DNA of 64,000 nucleotides, from positions 310,001-374,000 of the forward strand of contig NZ_OGVD01000002.1 of assembly GCF_900258045.1 (NCBI RefSeq), written 5' to 3'. Below the pieces are notes generated by a model. That model did not search any database and was not told the origin of the DNA. It saw only the letters and a program-made list of their open reading frames with translations. Numbering within the stretch: the stretch's first letter is position 1; every line of letters begins with the position of its first letter. The stretch is from Sphingorhabdus sp. EL138. GTDB lineage: Bacteria > Pseudomonadota > Alphaproteobacteria > Sphingomonadales > Sphingomonadaceae. Below are positions 59,575 through 64,000 of the stretch, piece by piece. The position numbers were made by a program, and so were the translations under genes.

Positions 59575-62229
59575 TTAATCGGTTGCCTCTGCTGCATCCG
59601 TCCGCATAACCTTTCCATAAATCCAGCCGATACCGATCAAGGCGATACCGAGGCCGAGGAAAGACAAGATACGCAAAATACCCTCAAGCTGAGCGGCGTC
59701 GATCAGGAATACCTTGAACGTCACCAAAGTCAGCAAGAGAAGCCCCGCGATCCGCAGCAAGGCGTTGGTGGTCTGGATACCGCGCGCCAGCCATGCAATA
59801 GCGAGCACCAGCAATCCGGCGCTATAGAGATAGGTCTCGGTCGAAGTGAAGGGCGGGGTAGCGATATCTGTGCCATGGACGGCTTGACGGACAGTGACCA
59901 TCACTGCGGCAATGGCTGCCAGCAGGCTGGCAATTTCCAGAGACCGGACCAACCGGGGCAAGGCAGCCGCGATCGTTTCTGTCCGCGCGTAAAACCACAG
60001 CCATAAGGTCATAGCGACAAAGTGCAGCGTGCCCAGATTGGCTATCGGCGCCGGGCCCATGGCCTGTTTGACGTTGGTCGGGCTGAGTAGCAAAATATCG
60101 AAATAGACGAAGCGGGCAAGGGCCAGACCAGCCAGAGCAAGGCCCAATGATTTGAGCGGTGTTGCAAGCTTCTCGGACCATGTCTTTCTCAGCAACAACC
60201 AGCCGCCTAGTGCCAGCAAATGCGTGAACACAGCGCGCTCGGCAAAACCATAGGCAACGAAATCCTCAATCGGCCCGATGGCGAGCGGCTGTTTCAGCAG
60301 CAAATAGATAAAGCCGCCGGTGGTGATCAGGCCGATGCCGGCGATGATTTTAGAAAGCACCTTGCCGAAATTGTCGCGGAAGACGTAAGCGATGGCGACA
60401 ATTGCGATAGCTGGAACCAACAGTTCGATGGCTGTCGAACCAACGCTTGGCAGATAGCGATAGAGATCTGTCTCGCCTCCGAGAGACCCGAACAGAGCTT
60501 CCAGCAAACCCTCTGCATTGAACAGCATGATGAAACCGCCAAGACCGATGGCCAGAGCCGATTGCACGATAATCGACTTGCGCTGAGTAAATCCGGCCCA
60601 GGCAGCAAGACTGCCGGCCACCGCGATCGCGACCAGAGCGGCGAGGCTGTCTGGCGTCCATATCCAGAGGGCGATGGCGATTAGGATCGCGGTAACCGCA
60701 CTGGCCGCTGGCTGCACAAACGGCTCGCTGGCAGCACGTATGCGCCAGGCCATGAGACCGGTGGTAAGAGCCGTAGCGACACAGATGCCGGCCCAGATAT
60801 TTTCACTCCAATCAAAGCCGCCAAGCGCCGCAGTGATCAACAGCATTGCGGTAGGCGCTGAAAGGCCGATGAGGGACCACATCCAACCGCTTTTTTCGCG
60901 CAAGGTAAAAATATGACCAGCGCCGCCGAACAGAACCGTCAGGCCAATCGCCGCGAACAGTGTCATCCGGTCTGCATATATGTTGTAAAAGGCGGTTGCG
61001 ACCATGGCCAGAGACAGGCCAAGCGCGCCGGCAACAGCCGGTGTCATCGCTTCATCACGCCAAGCGAGAGCGATAGCAAAAATGGCCAGGACGCCAAAGA
61101 ACAGCCAGCTCATCAGAGAAAATTCGATTAACGGGGCTAGCAGCATCAGCTGCAACAGACCGACGCCGAGCGGTATCGCCTGCATAACAACTTTGGGAAT
61201 GCCAAAGCTGGTGCCGGTGCGAGTGATGGTGAGCACGCCGCCAATGGCGAGCAGTACAATAAATGCGCCGACAAACGGCACATCGCCGCTGAGGTCCATG
61301 AACAACAAGGCGGTTGTCCAGATAACACTGCCGCCCGTTGCGAGAAGCGCCAACCAAGCCCAGCCGCGATGGATTGCGAGGCCGAAAAGGCCTGCGGTGA
61401 ATACCCCGAGGTAGATGAGCAAAGGCGCGACTGATTCTGGACCAAGGCCAGCAACATAAGGTGCGGCAAAGCCGCCCAGCAGACCCATGATCGCCGTTGG
61501 CGGGCCGTGCCGCTGCGACAGCACGAAAGCCAATATGGTGACCGCTACGACGCCGCCGAGAGCAGTATAAAGGCCCAGCAACTGGTATAGTTCACTGGCC
61601 ATGTAGAGTGTGGCGTAGAGCACGGCGATTCCAGCGCCGGCGATGCTGTGACCGATGCGCACATCATCTGTGAAGATCTTGCCGAATTTGGGAATCCTGT
61701 AGCCAAATTCGCTCAGGCCGATGAGCAGCAGTCCGAACAAAGCGGCGGTGATACAGCGCGCTGTTGGTCCGAATAGCCCTGCCTCGATTGAAAAGCGGAC
61801 TAGGAAGAAACCGGCGAAAATCAGCGCTATACCGCCAATCCAGATGGGAAGCTTGCCGCCAATCAGGTCTTCAAATCGTTTCGCCGCGCTGGGGGGGGGG
61901 TGTTTCGGTTCCTCGTTGGCTGGCGGTGGTGGAGGAGAAGTCGGCTGATAAACGCGCCGGGATACCGGTTCTGGCGCTGGTGTAGCGACGCGCTCGGGCT
62001 TGACTGTCTCCTTGGCTGCGCGTTTCACCGGCTCGACTGGCTCTGGTTTTGGTTTCGGCTCGGCTGGTGCGGTGGGTTCTGTGGCAACGGCTTGGCTGGT
62101 TTCAACCGCAGTTTGATCCGCCCGGTCTTCGAGTATCGCTATCCGGTTGCGCAGCGAGGCAATGGTGCTGCGGGAATCGAATACCAGCACCGTGAGGACA
62201 ATAATTCCGACAAAGACCAGGAATTCCAT
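59575..62229 (-). CDS. DUF2339 multi-pass inner-membrane protein
   Basis: 884 residues. A short N-terminal anchor (MEFLVFVGIIVLTVLVF), then a coiled/linker region rich in Pro, Glu and Lys (about 40-125), then more than 20 hydrophobic segments. This is the DUF2339 plan; function unknown. The linker contains a C10 run in the coding strand (61891-61900 on the + strand as G10) that encodes Pro codons. Its ATG directly follows the TGA of the peptidase gene (62230-62232), so the two are transcribed and translated together. Confidence 0.9.
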   Translation of the reverse strand: MEFLVFVGIIVLTVLVFDSRSTIASLRNRIAILEDRADQTAVETSQAVATEPTAPAEPKPKPEPVEPVKRAAKETVKPERVATPAPEPVSRRVYQPTSPPPPPANEEPKHPPPSAAKRFEDLIGGKLPIWIGGIALIFAGFFLVRFSIEAGLFGPTARCITAALFGLLLIGLSEFGYRIPKFGKIFTDDVRIGHSIAGAGIAVLYATLYMASELYQLLGLYTALGGVVAVTILAFVLSQRHGPPTAIMGLLGGFAAPYVAGLGPESVAPLLIYLGVFTAGLFGLAIHRGWAWLALLATGGSVIWTTALLFMDLSGDVPFVGAFIVLLAIGGVLTITRTGTSFGIPKVVMQAIPLGVGLLQLMLLAPLIEFSLMSWLFFGVLAIFAIALAWRDEAMTPAVAGALGLSLAMVATAFYNIYADRMTLFAAIGLTVLFGGAGHIFTLREKSGWMWSLIGLSAPTAMLLITAALGGFDWSENIWAGICVATALTTGLMAWRIRAASEPFVQPAASAVTAILIAIALWIWTPDSLAALVAIAVAGSLAAWAGFTQRKSIIVQSALAIGLGGFIMLFNAEGLLEALFGSLGGETDLYRYLPSVGSTAIELLVPAIAIVAIAYVFRDNFGKVLSKIIAGIGLITTGGFIYLLLKQPLAIGPIEDFVAYGFAERAVFTHLLALGGWLLLRKTWSEKLATPLKSLGLALAGLALARFVYFDILLLSPTNVKQAMGPAPIANLGTLHFVAMTLWLWFYARTETIAAALPRLVRSLEIASLLAAIAAVMVTVRQAVHGTDIATPPFTSTETYLYSAGLLVLAIAWLARGIQTTNALLRIAGLLLLTLVTFKVFLIDAAQLEGILRILSFLGLGIALIGIGWIYGKVMRTDAAEATD
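61891..61900. repeat. G10 homopolymer within the DUF2339 gene
   Basis: Ten consecutive G on the + strand, bounded by T on both sides; on the coding strand it is CAC-CCC-CCC-CCC-AGC (His-Pro-Pro-Pro-Ser). A gain or loss of one base would shift the frame of the whole membrane domain. Confidence 0.85.
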
Positions 62230-64000
62230 TCACTTATCCCCGTTCAGCAGATATTCTTGCCAGAATAGAAGTGATGCCCAGAACTGGTAGTCTGCATTGG
62301 CTTTCTTGCGAAAACCATGACCTTCGTTTTTGGCAAGCAGATGCCAAGCAGGCCGGTCATTGGCGCGAACTGCCTCGACAATCTGGTCCGCTTCGCTGGC
62401 CGGCACGCGCGGGTCGTTGGCGCCGGTCACCACCATCAACGGGATATCAATTTCACTTGCGCGCCGCAGGGGACTGATTTCTTCCAGTTTAGCGCGCTGT
62501 TCGGGTATGCGTTCGTCGCCATATTCAACCCGGCGCAGATCGCGGCGATAGGGCTGCGTATTTTCCAGGAAAGTGACGAAGTTGGATATGCCGACAATTT
62601 CCAGTCCGGCCTTTAACTTGTCGCCATAGCGGAGCATCGAGGCCAGCGTCATATAGCCGCCATAACTGCCGCCGGTGACCGCGATGCGGCGCTTGTTGAT
62701 GCGCTTGTCCTTTCGCAAATGAGAAAGGAAAGCACCGATGTCCTTCACGCTGTCTTCCCGCCGGAACGGACCGTTGTCGAGGGCGACAAACCGTTTGCCG
62801 AAACCGGTGGACCCGCGCACATTGGGATAGAAGATTGCGATACCCAGCTCGTTGATCAGATAATTGTTTCGGCCTAGAAACCGCGGCGTGGCCTGTCCTT
62901 CCGGCCCGCCATGAATATTGATGATCAGCGGACGTCTGCCCTTATGCTTTTCGGGATCGGGCCTGTACAGAAAGCCGGACATTTTCTCGCCATCGAAACT
63001 GGTAATTTCCACCAGTTCCGGCGCGACGTTATTGGCGGCATCCAGCCCGCCGGTTTCGCTTCTTGTCCAGCGTGTGATGGCCAGTGTTTTGGGGTTGAGG
63101 CTGTAACTGTCACTACCAGTCTGGTTAGCGTTAAGCGTGAAACCAAGCTCTCCCCATGGTGCGAATTTAATCCCGCCAATCACGCCCGCCGGCAGATCAG
63201 TCACCGTACGAACCGCACCGCTTTGCACATCATAGATTTTCAACACGGAACGGCCTGCCTGATTGACTTCATAGGCGATCCAGCGGCCATCCTTGCTAAT
63301 ATCAAAGTCGGAAATATCCCAGATTTTCTCGTCAATAACCGGTTCAAACATGGCTGTTTCCAGATTGACGGTACCGAGCCGCTGGACATCGCTGCCATCA
63401 TCCGACGCCGCCCAAAGGCGACCGTCCGGCGCAAATTGCAGACCGTTATAGGCAACCGGATTGCTGCTGTTGGTCAGCTTGCGCGATGTGCCATTGGCGA
63501 TATCGATAAGATGAAGCTGGTTATCGGTGACCGATACATAGTTGAAAACCAGCAGGTGCTTGTCATCGGGCGAAAAGTCGATCGGAAACCAGCCGCCACC
63601 GGAAGACGCGACCAGCATGACGGCGCTATCGGGCTTTGCCGGGTTCATCAGGTAGATGTCGTTATAAAGCCCGGTGCGCTTGTTGGACCCGAATGCCAGC
63701 AAATTGCCCTTGCTGGACCAGGGACCAAGACTGTTGCGACTCTTGCCATCAGTCAGCATTTTCGGGACGCCGTCTTTCAGCGCAAAAATCTGGTTCACCT
63801 CATTGCCGCCAATGTCCTTCTGGAACAACAAGGCGGATCCGTCCGGTGCGTAACTGGCTGACCGCGCGGGCTCGTCTCCAAAGGTCAGTTGCTCGCGCGC
63901 GCTGAGCGGCTGGGCAATTTTGTGTAGCTGGCTGGTGTCGGCAAAACGGGTGCGAACCAGCATCGCTCTGGTCACGGGATCCCAATCGACAAAACGTGCG
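62230..64000 (-). CDS. S9-family prolyl oligopeptidase/acylaminoacyl-peptidase, N-terminus beyond the window
   Basis: The frame stays open to the right edge (ARFVDWDPVTRAMLV continues upstream of an internal GTG at 63975), so the true start is outside. At least 589 residues: a WD40-like propeller (FGDEPARSASYAPDGSALLF; FPIDFSPDDKHLLVF) then the alpha/beta hydrolase domain with the nucleophile in TGGSYGGYMTLASML, Asp in VTGANDPRVP and His in KNEGHGFRKK. Cleaves peptides after proline or removes acyl-amino acids. Directly followed by the DUF2339 gene. Confidence 0.9.
   Translation of the reverse strand, partial: ARFVDWDPVTRAMLVRTRFADTSQLHKIAQPLSAREQLTFGDEPARSASYAPDGSALLFQKDIGGNEVNQIFALKDGVPKMLTDGKSRNSLGPWSSKGNLLAFGSNKRTGLYNDIYLMNPAKPDSAVMLVASSGGGWFPIDFSPDDKHLLVFNYVSVTDNQLHLIDIANGTSRKLTNSSNPVAYNGLQFAPDGRLWAASDDGSDVQRLGTVNLETAMFEPVIDEKIWDISDFDISKDGRWIAYEVNQAGRSVLKIYDVQSGAVRTVTDLPAGVIGGIKFAPWGELGFTLNANQTGSDSYSLNPKTLAITRWTRSETGGLDAANNVAPELVEITSFDGEKMSGFLYRPDPEKHKGRRPLIINIHGGPEGQATPRFLGRNNYLINELGIAIFYPNVRGSTGFGKRFVALDNGPFRREDSVKDIGAFLSHLRKDKRINKRRIAVTGGSYGGYMTLASMLRYGDKLKAGLEIVGISNFVTFLENTQPYRRDLRRVEYGDERIPEQRAKLEEISPLRRASEIDIPLMVVTGANDPRVPASEADQIVEAVRANDRPAWHLLAKNEGHGFRKKANADYQFWASLLFWQEYLLNGDK

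Noticed and set aside
62911-63861. 316-residue + strand open frame opposite the S9 peptidase
   Set aside because: Complementary to conserved peptidase motifs; no ribosome site or domain. The same reasoning removes the long frames at 734-1642, 23447-24511 and 42743-43360.

Overview
The window reads as chromosome of a Gram-negative alphaproteobacterium, most likely a sphingomonad (order Sphingomonadales). The reasons are the three large TonB-dependent receptors of the type used for hydrophobic substrates, the dense set of acyl-CoA, SDR, Rieske and old-yellow-enzyme genes, the Tat-exported catabolic enzymes, and palindromic intergenic repeats of a style I associate with sphingomonad genomes. This placement is inference from gene content; there is no rRNA, tRNA, phage, transposon or CRISPR array that I can support.

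Region 1 (1-13.5 kb) is a catabolic/uptake block tied together by a repeated palindrome, TTGTCCGGACAA. It lies just upstream of a DUF1330/VOC pair, an alpha/beta-hydrolase/nitrilase pair, two adjacent TonB-dependent receptors, a divergent pair (Tat-exported FAD amine oxidase plus a secreted LolA-like protein) and an unknown secreted protein. In five of six cases the site ends 19-24 bases before the start codon. Several of these proteins carry Tat or Sec signals, so the first steps may be periplasmic. No regulator for the site is encoded here.

Region 2 (13.5-42 kb) is a large acyl-CoA style catabolic region: AMP-dependent CoA ligase, enoyl-CoA hydratases and SDRs, a ThuA/VOC/GST operon divergent from a Rieske oxygenase, a LuxR solo, a two-subunit 2-oxoacid dehydrogenase E1 with a free-standing lipoyl protein, an AHL-lactonase-like metallohydrolase, paired acyl-CoA dehydrogenases, a thiolase/OB-fold (DUF35) pair, two double-bond reductases, a limonene-epoxide-hydrolase-family protein and a third TonB-dependent receptor. 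The key landmark is a 126-residue protein with the Tyr14/Asp38/Asp99 triad of delta5-3-ketosteroid isomerase. Together these suggest catabolism of a steroid or other polycyclic isoprenoid with a side chain. A nucleoside transporter, a CDP-alcohol phosphatidyltransferase and a membrane-anchored flavin disulfide reductase close the region.

Region 3 (44.4-50.4 kb) is the most unusual part. Four + strand genes encode an Asn/Gly-rich secreted protein, two secreted proteins carrying a matching D-x-L-D-x-L-R-G-G motif, and a periplasmic C39-type cysteine peptidase. Facing them on the - strand is an outer-membrane beta-barrel protein with an N-terminal coiled coil, preceded by a Crp/Fnr regulator. 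This is the part list of a Fap-type functional-amyloid export system (FapC/B, FapD, FapF), in a divergent form. A 98-residue LuxR-HTH protein lies beyond a 537-base gap that contains two overlapping perfect palindromes.

Region 4 (50.5-64 kb) is general metabolism: GH2 beta-galactosidase, a class-C-type serine hydrolase, Lrp/AsnC regulator divergent from an indoleamine/tryptophan 2,3-dioxygenase, an NRDE protein, FadH (2,4-dienoyl-CoA reductase), a DUF2339 multi-pass membrane protein with a C10 tract, and an S9 peptidase running off the right edge.
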